Assembly (NCBI RefSeq): GCF_014647595.1
Contig: NZ_BMPM01000003.1
Location: 531,738-595,737, forward strand
Origin: Paenarthrobacter histidinolovorans
GTDB taxonomy: Bacteria > Actinomycetota > Actinomycetes > Actinomycetales > Micrococcaceae
Direction of reading: 5' to 3'
DNA: 64,000 nt
The first letter of the stretch is position 1. Each line of letters opens with the position of its first letter. This document shows positions 41,999 through 50,941 of this stretch, piece by piece. Under the pieces are notes generated by a model that did not search any database, was not told where the DNA came from, and saw only the letters and a list, made by a program, of their open reading frames with translations. A program made the translations under genes and the position numbers.

Positions 41999-43308
41999 GT
42001 ATTGTCCGCGCTTTCATTGTTCGGGTTGGTTTCGGCGGTGCTGGAACGGTCCGCCGCTGCGCCCTGCTTACGGCTGGCCAGCAGGAAGGGCACAGAAAGC
42101 AGTTCGATGACCCCGGCCATGGCCAGTGACGCCGGATATCCGTAGAGGTCTGCGCCACGGCCCAGCAGGGGCTGGATGACGACGCCACCGCTGGAGCCCA
42201 TCAAGGAGTCAAAGCTGAGGACAGTGGCCCGCTGTTTGGAGGGGATCATGTCATTCACATACGCCTGACGGACGGGGGTGACGGCAGATCCCACCACGCC
42301 CCATAGCGCCAACAGTACCAAGGCCATCCAAAAACTGTGGGTGATCCCCAGGACCAGCAGGATCACGCAACCACCCAGCCCGCCCAGGATCAATACAGAC
42401 GTGCGTTTATGGAAAAGGCGGCGGGCGTGTGGGGCCAGCCAACCGCCAAGGATTTGGGAACCGGCAACGATGGCGGCGGCCAGGCCGGCAATTGAATAAG
42501 CTTCCGGGTCGCCGAAGAGGTCAAGAAGGTAGGGTTGCAACGCATAAAAGACATAGATGCCGACGCCGGCACTGAAGGGTGCGGCCAGCATCACGTACCG
42601 TACGGGCGGGTTTTTCAGCCCGTTCTCAATCGACGCGGTAAGTACAGCGCGGGTAGCCCGCAGTGGGTGCGTCGAACGCTCCGGTGAGAAGCCGACGTCG
42701 TGCATGAGTCCGAAGGCGACGGCGAACATGGCAAGCAGCACCGCGACGCGGAGCAGGAACGGCACGCCAAGGTTGGTCGCCTGGGCGATGACGCCGCCGG
42801 CCACGGAACCCAGAAGCATCGCCACTCCTTGGACCATCTGGCCCCGTCCAAGCACGGATTCAAGTCCGCCTTCGTAACCCGAGAAGCGGAGGGCATCAAC
42901 GAGCCACGCCTCAACGGCCCCGGAGAAAAAGGTGAAACCCAGGCCCAGGAGGACAGAGACCACAGCCCACATCCAGAAGGCGCCTGAGATCTGCCATAAA
43001 AGGTAGTACAGGTAGGTGGATGCCGCGAGCGTCACGGTGCCCAGAAGGAAGGACATGCGCCGTCCCCAACCATCGGCCACCACACCAGTGGGTATCTCGA
43101 AGAGGACCATTCCGGCTGTGAAGAAAGCGTTGGCGGCGAAGGCCTCCAGATTGCTCAGCCCCGCATCGAGCAGGAACAGGGTATTGATGCCCCAGATGAA
43201 AGACGCCGCAACCGTATTGCCGAGCGTCAATGTGAGGTAGACGCGTTGTATCTTGCGGGCGGCGTGGTTCAGGGTCTCGCCGGACCCGCCCGTGCGTGGA
43301 GTGACCAC
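41995..43308 (-). CDS. Major facilitator superfamily transporter
   Basis: Inner-membrane secondary transporter of 437 residues with twelve hydrophobic segments. The cytoplasmic loop between helices 2 and 3 carries the MFS signature in altered form (TGVVADGWGRRMSFLLGTVT). The pattern LLDAGLSNLEAFAANAFFTA and FEIPTGVVAD is typical of the drug-exporter-like branch with unknown substrates. The C-terminus is hydrophilic and Asn/Glu-rich. The GTG start has no convincing ribosome site. It follows the VWA gene by 91 bases on the same strand, so readthrough from the five-gene cluster is possible. Confidence 0.88.
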   Translation of the reverse strand: MVTPRTGGSGETLNHAARKIQRVYLTLTLGNTVAASFIWGINTLFLLDAGLSNLEAFAANAFFTAGMVLFEIPTGVVADGWGRRMSFLLGTVTLAASTYLYYLLWQISGAFWMWAVVSVLLGLGFTFFSGAVEAWLVDALRFSGYEGGLESVLGRGQMVQGVAMLLGSVAGGVIAQATNLGVPFLLRVAVLLAMFAVAFGLMHDVGFSPERSTHPLRATRAVLTASIENGLKNPPVRYVMLAAPFSAGVGIYVFYALQPYLLDLFGDPEAYSIAGLAAAIVAGSQILGGWLAPHARRLFHKRTSVLILGGLGGCVILLVLGITHSFWMALVLLALWGVVGSAVTPVRQAYVNDMIPSKQRATVLSFDSLMGSSGGVVIQPLLGRGADLYGYPASLAMAGVIELLSVPFLLASRKQGAAADRSSTAETNPNNESADNT

Positions 43309-43399
43309 CTGCTAATTCTCGCCTCGTTTGCCCCGCACCGCCAGATCTTTCAGCTGTCCGGTTCCCCGCAGGGCACGTACATCGGCCCGGGATTCCCGA

Positions 43400-44593
43400 C
43401 TACTGTTCGTGGCTGGTGGGGATGTCCTGCGAAGCTGCCCACTCGCCGATATCCCTGCGCTCGATTGCGGCGGCCATCATGTCCGGGAAGAGGTCGGGCG
43501 TGCATGCGAAAGCGGGCACGCCAATGCCCGCAAGTGCTGCGGCGTGACGGGAGTCGAACGATGGGTGGCCACTGTCGCTCAACGCCAGCAGGGCGATCAT
43601 GGTGGTCCCGCCACCCACAATCGACGCAGCCCGGCGCAACATCTCCTCAGCAATTCCGCCCTCGTAAAGATCACTGATCAATACCAGGATTGTCTCGGCA
43701 GGCTTGGTGATCTGGTCCTGGCAATAGGCCAACGCACGGTTGATGTCCGTGCCACCGCCCAACTGCACGCCGAACAGGACATCCACGGGATCATCCAGTT
43801 CATCGGTCAGATCCACGACCTCGGTATCAAAGACCACCAAGCGGGTATTGACCGACGGGAGGGAACTGAGCACGGCGCCGAAAACGCTGGAATAGACAAC
43901 GGATTCGGCCATGGAACCCGACTGGTCGATGCACAGGATGATTTCCCGCTGGATCTCGGTACTCCGCCTGGCGTGGCCCAGAAGCCGCTCGGGCACCACG
44001 GTCCGGTAATCAGGCTGGTAGTGCTTGAGGTTGGCAGCGATTGTCCTGTTCCAGTCAATGTCCCTGTGCTTGGGCCTTCGCGTCCGGGCCGAACGGTTCA
44101 ACGCGCCGGAAACGGCTTGAACCGTCCTGGCGCGTAGCCGATCCTCAAGCTCTTTGGTCACCTGCCGAACCACCGAACGGGCAGTCTCCCGCGAGGCTTC
44201 GGGAATCACTTTGCCCAGCCCCACCAGTGTGCTGACCAGATTGATATCCGGCTGTACGGTGCGCAGCATCTCCGGTTCAAGGAGCAGCTGGCGGAGGCCA
44301 AGACGATCCATGGCATCTGCCTGCATGACCTGGACCACCGAAGACGGGAAATAGCCCCTGATGTCACCCAGCCACCGGGCCACCCGCGGGGTCGAAGAAC
44401 CAAGGCCACCGCGGCGCAGCGGACTGTCGCCATAGAGGGCCTCCAGGGCTTGGTCGCGGCGCATGTCATCCTCGGACAACCTGACGGGTGCGCCGTCGTG
44501 GGAAATGCCATCTGCCCCATCCCCACCCAGCACCAGGCGCCACCTGCTCAGTCGGTCGCGGGTCTCCGCTCCGCCCTCAGTAAAGTCGGTCAT
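43400..44593 (-). CDS. VWA domain-containing protein (CoxE-like), last gene of the SWIM/MoxR/DUF5682 cluster
   Basis: Soluble protein of 397 residues from ATG 44593, which overlaps the DUF5682 stop by 4 bases. The N-terminal half is helical and without known motifs. The C-terminal von Willebrand factor A domain has an intact metal-ion site (IILCIDQSGSMAES, DxSxS) with later MIDAS elements in LGGGTDINRAL and LVLISDLYEGG. VWA proteins of this type work with MoxR ATPases, which use them to reach substrate complexes. It is the fifth gene of the coupled operon, and its likely partner is the MoxR ATPase at 46924-48030. Confidence 0.9.
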   Translation of the reverse strand: MTDFTEGGAETRDRLSRWRLVLGGDGADGISHDGAPVRLSEDDMRRDQALEALYGDSPLRRGGLGSSTPRVARWLGDIRGYFPSSVVQVMQADAMDRLGLRQLLLEPEMLRTVQPDINLVSTLVGLGKVIPEASRETARSVVRQVTKELEDRLRARTVQAVSGALNRSARTRRPKHRDIDWNRTIAANLKHYQPDYRTVVPERLLGHARRSTEIQREIILCIDQSGSMAESVVYSSVFGAVLSSLPSVNTRLVVFDTEVVDLTDELDDPVDVLFGVQLGGGTDINRALAYCQDQITKPAETILVLISDLYEGGIAEEMLRRAASIVGGGTTMIALLALSDSGHPSFDSRHAAALAGIGVPAFACTPDLFPDMMAAAIERRDIGEWAASQDIPTSHEQ

Positions 44594-46920
44594 GCGGGGG
44601 CCTCCCAACCAAGAATCCGCGCCATCGTGCTGATCGCCGGGCCGGCGGCAGCCAGGTCCAGGTATGTGGCCGGTGCGGCATGCGAGCTGCTCTCCGTTCG
44701 ACTCAATTGTTCGCCAATCTCTCGACGTTCAGGGCGGCTGAACGCAGAAAATGTCCTGCGGAGCAGCGGCAGGACGTCCTCGAAAATGTCATCCGGTACA
44801 CCGTCCACCCATTCATCGACCAGCCCCAAGAGTCGTCGGTCATGGATCAACAGGGTTGCGTCGCCTGACAGAAGCCCGTCCAACCATGCCGCCGTCCCGG
44901 GGGCAGGACTGGCAACGGACAGTCGCCGGGCCAGGCGCAACGCTACGTCATTGGCGTCCACCAAACCTGCGTCCAGGAGAATCCGGGTTGCCCGCCCTGC
45001 CACCGAGCCGTGGATCTTGTCCGAGGATGCGACGGTACCGAGAGCAGTGTGCCAGTCGTCCGTGGGAAGTCCTGGGAGGAGCGTCATGCCATCCTGTGCC
45101 GAATCGATGGCCCGGCGCATGGCAGAAGCGGCGTCATCGTCCAGGCCGGCGCACGCGGTTGGCAAGCCCACGCAGGCCCGCACCACGGTTGCTTCAAGAA
45201 TTTTCCGAACCTCCCCAACATCAACGCCGCGTACGTTTCCATACCTGCAGGTACGGGCCAAGGGCGCGATGGTCTCCAGGAGGGGAGGAACATCATGTTG
45301 AAGGGCCGTACGCGCCGCCAAAGCGGACACAACGCCGGCGATACCGTCGGGCAGATCCGCCAGGAGGCAACCTTCAAGCAACCGGCCGAGCGTTGCCAGT
45401 GCCTCCGCGGCCTGGGCTTCTTCTGAGACGAAGGCAGCAGCAGCTGAGGCGACCGTAGTGCCGTAACGGCTGGCTTCCACTAGGGACACCGCCAGTTCGG
45501 GCCTCCACTGAAGTGTCCACGCCTCCTTGAAAGTGCCGCTGGTCCGGCCGCTATCCGTGGGGATGCCCCAGTCCACGCCCAGCAATGCCAGACGGTGGAG
45601 GAGTACGGAGCGGGCCAAGTGGTTCGGCTTGCGCAAGTCCAGGACCATGAGCTCTTCCATGGCGCTTGCCTTCATGCGGAGTTTTCGTTGGCTCCCCGCC
45701 AGGTCAGCTAACAACGGCAGCGTAGGTACCGTGTCAGGAACAGTCCCCAGATCCCTGCCCACTGTCAGCTCGGAATGCACCAGGGCCAAGGGAAGTGGGG
45801 ACCCATCGCACAGAACCGCCTGGGCTGCGTCCTCGAGTTCAGGGAGTCCGGGGCTTGGCCTGCCGCGGACAGCGGCCAGGGTGGTGGCCATGCGGCTGGC
45901 CTCCACCACGGAGGCGGTGGATGCATCCAGGTTCTGTTGGCGCAAGGCATGGGCCACCCGGACCAGCCAGGTGGTGGCGACGTCCCCGGCGGGTTCCGGC
46001 GCCATCCAATGATCAAAGAGATGCTGGTACCAGCCGGGCGCGGCAACACCTGCGCCGTAACCGCTGTTCAGACTGAGACGGTCGGAAGTCCAGGGAACCC
46101 ACGTGACAGAGACCTTGATCTTTGGAAGGCCCGCAAGGACCTTGTTGTCGGCTGCGGCCGGCGGAAAACCGGCGGGAACCAACGCCGGCGCGTGGTAGGC
46201 GCCGCAAACAACCACGATCCGATCATGGCCCTCACGTATGGCTGCCCGCAGGATGCGCCTCATGGCCGCTTCCCTGCGGTTGTTCTCCACGACGTCGGGA
46301 TGGTCTACCGGGCGCTTATCCAGGGAGCGGATTTCCGAGATCGCGTCGATGAGCGCCTCAAACCGTTCCGCAGGATCCGGGCTGCGTTGCTCAACAGCGT
46401 CTTCCCACCAGCGCTCGGCATCGCTGTAACCGGCAGCTTCCGCCAGGAGACCGATGGCATCCGGGCGGTACGCCTGATGTGGATCGGTGGCAGTGGTACC
46501 GCCGGCGGTGGAGTCGTCGTCGGAGTTCTCAGCGTCCGGTTGTACGGCTTCCTCCTGATCCGCCGGAATCTCCGCGGGCGCCACCCCGGATGCCGACTTC
46601 AGTGCAAGGGAATGCGCCGCAGGGAGGTCCAAGGCCCGGACCGGGGTTCCAGTGGAAACCGCCCATCGGAGCGCTACCCACTCCGGCGAGAAAGTGGCCA
46701 TGGGGTAAAAGGAAGCCAGCCGGGGCTCGTCGACGGCGTAGATCAGTCCGGCCACGGGTGGGACCATGTCCGGGTCGGTGACAAGGGGGATGACCTGGTC
46801 CAGCTCGGGTGGCCCCTCCACCAGGACCAGGTCGGGTTTGAGCGTGGACAAGGCTTCGGCCACCGAGTGTGCCGAGCCTGGACCGTGATGCCGGATCCCC
46901 AGAATGTGGACGTCCGTCAT
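44590..46920 (-). CDS. DUF5682 family protein
   Basis: Large cytoplasmic protein of 776 residues of unknown function. The N-terminus reads VHILGIRHHGPGSAHSVAEA, then PDLVLVEGPPELDQVI. Around residue 240 there is RIVVVCGAYHAPAL. The ordered His, Glu and GAYH elements resemble the TraB/ChaN/EreA-type hydrolase fold, but this is an inference from motifs. The long remainder is alpha-helical, perhaps repeat-like. A short acidic, low-complexity stretch lies near 125-155. It starts 3 bases after the MoxR gene and overlaps the VWA gene by 4 bases. Confidence 0.85.
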   Translation of the reverse strand: MTDVHILGIRHHGPGSAHSVAEALSTLKPDLVLVEGPPELDQVIPLVTDPDMVPPVAGLIYAVDEPRLASFYPMATFSPEWVALRWAVSTGTPVRALDLPAAHSLALKSASGVAPAEIPADQEEAVQPDAENSDDDSTAGGTTATDPHQAYRPDAIGLLAEAAGYSDAERWWEDAVEQRSPDPAERFEALIDAISEIRSLDKRPVDHPDVVENNRREAAMRRILRAAIREGHDRIVVVCGAYHAPALVPAGFPPAAADNKVLAGLPKIKVSVTWVPWTSDRLSLNSGYGAGVAAPGWYQHLFDHWMAPEPAGDVATTWLVRVAHALRQQNLDASTASVVEASRMATTLAAVRGRPSPGLPELEDAAQAVLCDGSPLPLALVHSELTVGRDLGTVPDTVPTLPLLADLAGSQRKLRMKASAMEELMVLDLRKPNHLARSVLLHRLALLGVDWGIPTDSGRTSGTFKEAWTLQWRPELAVSLVEASRYGTTVASAAAAFVSEEAQAAEALATLGRLLEGCLLADLPDGIAGVVSALAARTALQHDVPPLLETIAPLARTCRYGNVRGVDVGEVRKILEATVVRACVGLPTACAGLDDDAASAMRRAIDSAQDGMTLLPGLPTDDWHTALGTVASSDKIHGSVAGRATRILLDAGLVDANDVALRLARRLSVASPAPGTAAWLDGLLSGDATLLIHDRRLLGLVDEWVDGVPDDIFEDVLPLLRRTFSAFSRPERREIGEQLSRTESSSHAAPATYLDLAAAGPAISTMARILGWEAPA

Positions 46921-46923
46921 GGC

Positions 46924-48030
46924 CTAGTTGGAGGATTCGAGATCGCGGCAGGCCCGGTACAGATCCTTCCATTCGGGCCTGTTCCGGACGACGGTTTCCA
47001 GGTATTCCTGCCAAATCACACGATCCTGGACCGGATCCTTGATGACCGCGCCCACCAGGCTGGCCGCGACGTCGTCGGCCCTTACGGTGCCGTCACCGAA
47101 GTGGGCCGCAAGGGAGAGCCCGTTGGTCATGACCGAAATCGCCTCCGCGGTGGACAGCGTTGCAGAGGGGGACTTGATGGTTGTGCGCTGGTCCTGCGTC
47201 ACGCCCGAACGGAGCTCACGCATCACAGTGACCACGCGCCTGATCTCGGACAGGGCAGCCAGATCAGCCGGCAGCTCCAGGGCTTGGCCGAGGCTGCGGA
47301 CTCGCGTGGTGACGATCTCCACTTCCTGGTCGATGCTGTCCGGAAGAGGCAAGACCACGGTATTGAAGCGTCGCCGAAGCGCTGAGGAAAGGTCGTTGAC
47401 GCCTTTGTCTCGGTTGTTGGCTGTGGCGATGACGTTGAATCCCTTGCGGGCCTGGACCTCTTCATTCAATTCCGGGATGGGCAGGGTCTTCTCGCTGAGG
47501 ATGGTGATAAGGGAGTCCTGCACATCGGAGGGAATTCGCGTCAACTCCTCGACCCTGACCAGACTTCCCGTTTCCATGGCACGCATCACCGGCCCTGCAA
47601 CCATGGCTGCCCTGGACGGTCCCTCAGCCAGCAAACGAGCGTAGTTCCACCCGTAGCGCAGTGCCTCTTCCGGTGTCCCCGCCGTTCCCTGCACCACCAG
47701 CGTTGAGGAGCCGGAAATGGCCGCGGCCAGGTGTTCACCAAGCCAGGTCTTGGCGGTTCCCGGCACCCCGAGCAGCAGCAGGGCACGGTCAGTGGCCAAT
47801 GAGGCCACCGCGATTTCGACCAGTCGCTCGGAGCCCAGATACTTCGGACTGATCTCCACGCCGTTGGCAAGGGTGCCGCCCAGAATGTACTTGGTGACAG
47901 CCCAAGGCGAGAGCTGCCAGCTGGGTGGGCGTGGGCGATCATCAACAGCGGCCAATGCGATGAGCTCGTCAGCGTAGGCGTTCTCGGCATGGGCTCGAAG
48001 AACTTTAGTCCCGTTCTGTGCATCGGTCAT
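46924..48030 (-). CDS. MoxR-type AAA+ ATPase
   Basis: AAA+ ATPase of 368 residues. Walker A is LLLGVPGTAKTWLGEHLAAA near residue 88. Further features are GTPEEALRYGWNYARLLAEG, the Walker B region LVRVEELTRIPSDVQDSLIT, and the sensor/arginine-finger region ATANNRDKGVNDLSSALRRR. MoxR enzymes act as chaperone-like motors with VWA partners to activate or remodel complexes. The start overlaps the DUF5691 stop by 4 bases. It is the energy-using centre of the five-gene set. Confidence 0.92.
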   Translation of the reverse strand: MTDAQNGTKVLRAHAENAYADELIALAAVDDRPRPPSWQLSPWAVTKYILGGTLANGVEISPKYLGSERLVEIAVASLATDRALLLLGVPGTAKTWLGEHLAAAISGSSTLVVQGTAGTPEEALRYGWNYARLLAEGPSRAAMVAGPVMRAMETGSLVRVEELTRIPSDVQDSLITILSEKTLPIPELNEEVQARKGFNVIATANNRDKGVNDLSSALRRRFNTVVLPLPDSIDQEVEIVTTRVRSLGQALELPADLAALSEIRRVVTVMRELRSGVTQDQRTTIKSPSATLSTAEAISVMTNGLSLAAHFGDGTVRADDVAASLVGAVIKDPVQDRVIWQEYLETVVRNRPEWKDLYRACRDLESSN

Positions 48031-49460
48031 CGGAAGGCCTCCGTCAGGGATTGTTTGAATGATTGGTATTGAACGGCGTCACGAAGCACCCGGCGGCGGG
48101 CGGTATCGTCATCCGTACGATCCAGCAGGCGCCGGCACGCTTGTGTTGATTCCGCTGGGAGTGCTGTGGGGAGGACATCGGCAAGCACGGATGCCAAACG
48201 ACCACCGTCTTTGCCGGCAATGATTTTCAGGACTGCTTCGGCCAAGCTGCCGCTCCAGGGCTGAGGAAGTTCGCGCAGCAACGAGGCCAGGGAAAGCGGT
48301 TCGTCCACCCCGTGCCGGATGTGCCGCTCAAGCCACCGCTCGCGCTCTGCAACGGGGAGGCAGTGCAGCAGCCTGGCATCGGAGCTGACGGTGAGCAGTG
48401 CCCTGACCCATTCAAGGTTGTTCCTGCCTGCGGCAACGGTGGCGAGCACGGCCAGGATCCGGGGTTCTTCCTTGAGCATGGAAGCGGTGGCCTCGGCACT
48501 CTTGCCGGAAGCGGTGATCCACACGTCCAGCGGAGCGCCAAGAATTATGGTGTCCAACCGGGCCAAGCGGTCAGGTTCGCCGTTGCGGGGGACAGGCGCG
48601 ATCCCATCCCGGAGGGTGGCCGCGTCCGGATCGGGCGGGAGATCAATGTCGAAGCGTTTGTTCAGCAAACCCTTAACCGTGAGCAAAGGTGCAAGTCGTG
48701 CGCCCATGCGGCGTGCACGCGCACTCCGGGGAAGCTGATTCAACAGCTCGGCGGCCATTTCCCGTACGCCCTTGGCTTTGTCGTCCAGTCCCCGTTCCAG
48801 CAAATCTTCGTCGTCAGGGCGCACTCCGGTTCCTACGATCTTCAGAAGGCTGAGACGTGCACGGGCACTAAGGGAGCTCCAATCGGAGGTCAACTGTTCC
48901 CGGGCGGTTGCATCTGGTTCTGCAGGACCAGGCGCAGTTCCGGTGCCGGAACCACCATTGTCTTGAGCCGGCCCGGACCGGGGCGACCACGATGGGCTGA
49001 CATCCTGAAGCCACAGACCGCGTGTACCGATGGCCGGGTTCAAAGCCCTGTATACCGCGGCGTCGTTCGCGGCCAGCAAGAACAACGCTGGAAGCTGCCG
49101 GTGCGGGACCCGTCGTCGGGATTCTGCAGCAAGAAACAGCCAGTCCGCTACCAGCTGGTTCCTCAAGCCCAGCCCTACCGGTGGCTGGTGGAGCAGGAGT
49201 TCAAGGAGGCGGGCTGCTTCGCCGGTGGCCTCGGTTTTGGAGTCGACGGGCGCAGGTGTGATTCGGAAAGCATCAGTCGGCATGGAGGCTGTACGGGATG
49301 ACCTTCTTACGACATCTGCCATCGCGGCCTGGTCCAGCAGGAACTCTTCCCGGGACAAACCGACCGGAGCCAGGACGCCCAACTCCGGAGGCGGAGCCGG
49401 AGCTTCGTGCCTGACCGTGCCCACCAGCGCACTGGTACGGAGCTCGTCGAACCACGTCAC
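48027..49460 (-). CDS. DUF5691 family protein
   Basis: Protein of 477 residues of unknown function. The GTG at 49460 overlaps the SWIM gene stop (GTGA) and begins VTWFDELRTSALVGTVRHEA, as in family members; a long upstream extension is arginine-rich and spurious. Sections such as NQLPRSARARRMGARLAPLL and RLDTIILGAPLDVWITASGK suggest helical repeats. No catalytic motif or membrane segment is visible. It may act as a scaffold between the SWIM protein and the MoxR/VWA pair. That is inference from gene order. Confidence 0.85.
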   Translation of the reverse strand: MTWFDELRTSALVGTVRHEAPAPPPELGVLAPVGLSREEFLLDQAAMADVVRRSSRTASMPTDAFRITPAPVDSKTEATGEAARLLELLLHQPPVGLGLRNQLVADWLFLAAESRRRVPHRQLPALFLLAANDAAVYRALNPAIGTRGLWLQDVSPSWSPRSGPAQDNGGSGTGTAPGPAEPDATAREQLTSDWSSLSARARLSLLKIVGTGVRPDDEDLLERGLDDKAKGVREMAAELLNQLPRSARARRMGARLAPLLTVKGLLNKRFDIDLPPDPDAATLRDGIAPVPRNGEPDRLARLDTIILGAPLDVWITASGKSAEATASMLKEEPRILAVLATVAAGRNNLEWVRALLTVSSDARLLHCLPVAERERWLERHIRHGVDEPLSLASLLRELPQPWSGSLAEAVLKIIAGKDGGRLASVLADVLPTALPAESTQACRRLLDRTDDDTARRRVLRDAVQYQSFKQSLTEAFR

Positions 49461-50755
49461 GGCGTAACCACCTTTTCGTTCACCACGACCGTGAGCGGGC
49501 GGAAGTGTCCGTCTTCCAGTTCGCCAAACATGGATACCGCATGCCCGCCCGTGAGTGCCAACAGGGAGTCGAGCGGGGCATCCAGCAACGGAAGTGCCTG
49601 GCCGTCGCCGTCGAGAATCCAGCCGGCGTCCTCGGGGCTGACCGTAACGTTGCCGAGCAGTACAGGATGCCGGATCCGCCATGGTGAGGCTGCCACCGCA
49701 GCCGACTCCTGCAGCAGCGCCGTGGCTATGGTGCCGCCGTCGCCGAGCCCAGCGGCCGTGCCTTGCGGCTCAACGGGGCTGGTGAACATGGCCCGCTGCG
49801 GCGCCGAGCCCGGATAGCGTGCCACGGTTGTGTTCAGTAACGCTCCCGCGAGTTGAGGTGTCGCCAGGCTCTGCCCCTGGCTGGCAAAGTCAAGAACGAC
49901 GACGACGGTCCCTTCCGGCGAGCGAAGCCACGTCCGTTGTTGCTGCAGCCTGCCGTCATCACTGCGGTGGGCGCCGAGTACAAGCCATGGACCAGGCAAG
50001 GACTCCTTTCCTTGGACATCGGATGACGCCGTTGCCCAGCCGAGGGCGGCCCTGAGGTCGGCGAATTCCCCTGGCGCAAGGCTGTCCCGTTGCGACCAGG
50101 CCTTGGTCAGTGCCCACCAGCGTCCGACATTGACCAGGAGGTGGTCGGCCCAATCAGCCCTCGCATTGACCTCGGAAGCCATCTCCCGCACCTGTTCGGC
50201 CAGCCCGGGAAGTTGGGCATCCACCAAGCGCGCAGCTACGCCATCCCACCACGAATAGGGTTGCTGCCGGGCAGCAGCGAGTCCTGTCCTGGCGACGTCG
50301 GTGAGCCACCGGGAAAAGTCCGCGATCCCTGCATCCATCAAGGCCAGCCGGGCCGCCAGGCGTTTGGCCTGCGCTTCCGGATCTGCCGGCTGCCCGGATT
50401 GCCGTTGTTCCTTGGCCGTGGCGCGGTCCGCGCGTTGAGCCGCCCATTCCTGTGCGAAACCGGCCGCCTCCGCCCCTGCCTCAGCTGCCTCGCCACGGGC
50501 CCAGAGAAGAAGCAGCGCCAGTGCATGCTTGCAGGGAAACTTCCGGCTGGGGCACGAGCACCGGTAAGCAGGCGCAACGACGTCCACGCTCACCTGATAC
50601 GGCGTCTTGCCACTACCTTGGCACTTGCCCCAGACGAGTACATCGTTGCTGCCCGACTCTGACCACGGCCCCGGGTGAGCCAGTTTGCGGGCTGCGGCGA
50701 GGGACGACGAATCGGGGGCGGCGCTGATTACTCTCTCTTCACTCCAACGCCCCAT
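49457..50755 (-). CDS. SWIM zinc finger protein, first gene of the MoxR/VWA cluster
   Basis: Protein of 432 residues from ATG 50755 (MGRWSEERVISAAPDSSSLA). A SWIM zinc finger is clear: C66-x-C68-x6-C75-x-H77 in AYRCSCPSRKFPCKHALALL. SWIM domains bind DNA, RNA or proteins. After it comes an Ala/Glu/Arg-rich helical region (about 90-130) and a C-terminal domain with WLRSPEGTVVVVLDFASQGQ and RIRHPVLLGNVTVSPEDAGW. No strong ribosome site precedes the ATG. It heads the operon, and the gap upstream (50756-50941) holds the terminator of the next operon. Confidence 0.88.
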   Translation of the reverse strand: MGRWSEERVISAAPDSSSLAAARKLAHPGPWSESGSNDVLVWGKCQGSGKTPYQVSVDVVAPAYRCSCPSRKFPCKHALALLLLWARGEAAEAGAEAAGFAQEWAAQRADRATAKEQRQSGQPADPEAQAKRLAARLALMDAGIADFSRWLTDVARTGLAAARQQPYSWWDGVAARLVDAQLPGLAEQVREMASEVNARADWADHLLVNVGRWWALTKAWSQRDSLAPGEFADLRAALGWATASSDVQGKESLPGPWLVLGAHRSDDGRLQQQRTWLRSPEGTVVVVLDFASQGQSLATPQLAGALLNTTVARYPGSAPQRAMFTSPVEPQGTAAGLGDGGTIATALLQESAAVAASPWRIRHPVLLGNVTVSPEDAGWILDGDGQALPLLDAPLDSLLALTGGHAVSMFGELEDGHFRPLTVVVNEKVVTP

Positions 50756-50886
50756 GACGTTTATTCTGCCTGACCGCTCCGACACTTTTGCAAACCTGAC
50801 CCACAGAGTCGAAGGCCGGACCCGGGGCATGGCCTGGACATTCCACCAGGCCGGGAGCAACTACCGCTGTTACCGAGCAGCGGAAA

Positions 50887-50923
50887 CGGCCCGGATTCCC
50901 GCTCGTGACGGGTATCCGGGCCG
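50887..50923 (-). terminator. Terminator of the RpiR/DUF3100 operon
   Basis: Inverted repeat CGGCCCGGAT / ATCCGGGCCG with an inner CCCG/CGGG pairing lies 19 bases after the DUF3100 stop. On the minus strand it is followed by TTTCC. Confidence 0.75.
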
Positions 50924-50941
50924 AAGCCGGAGGACGTTCTG

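Noticed and set aside
45775..47385. Plus-strand open frame of 536 codons
   Set aside because: It is antisense to the DUF5682 and MoxR genes, which have clear family features.
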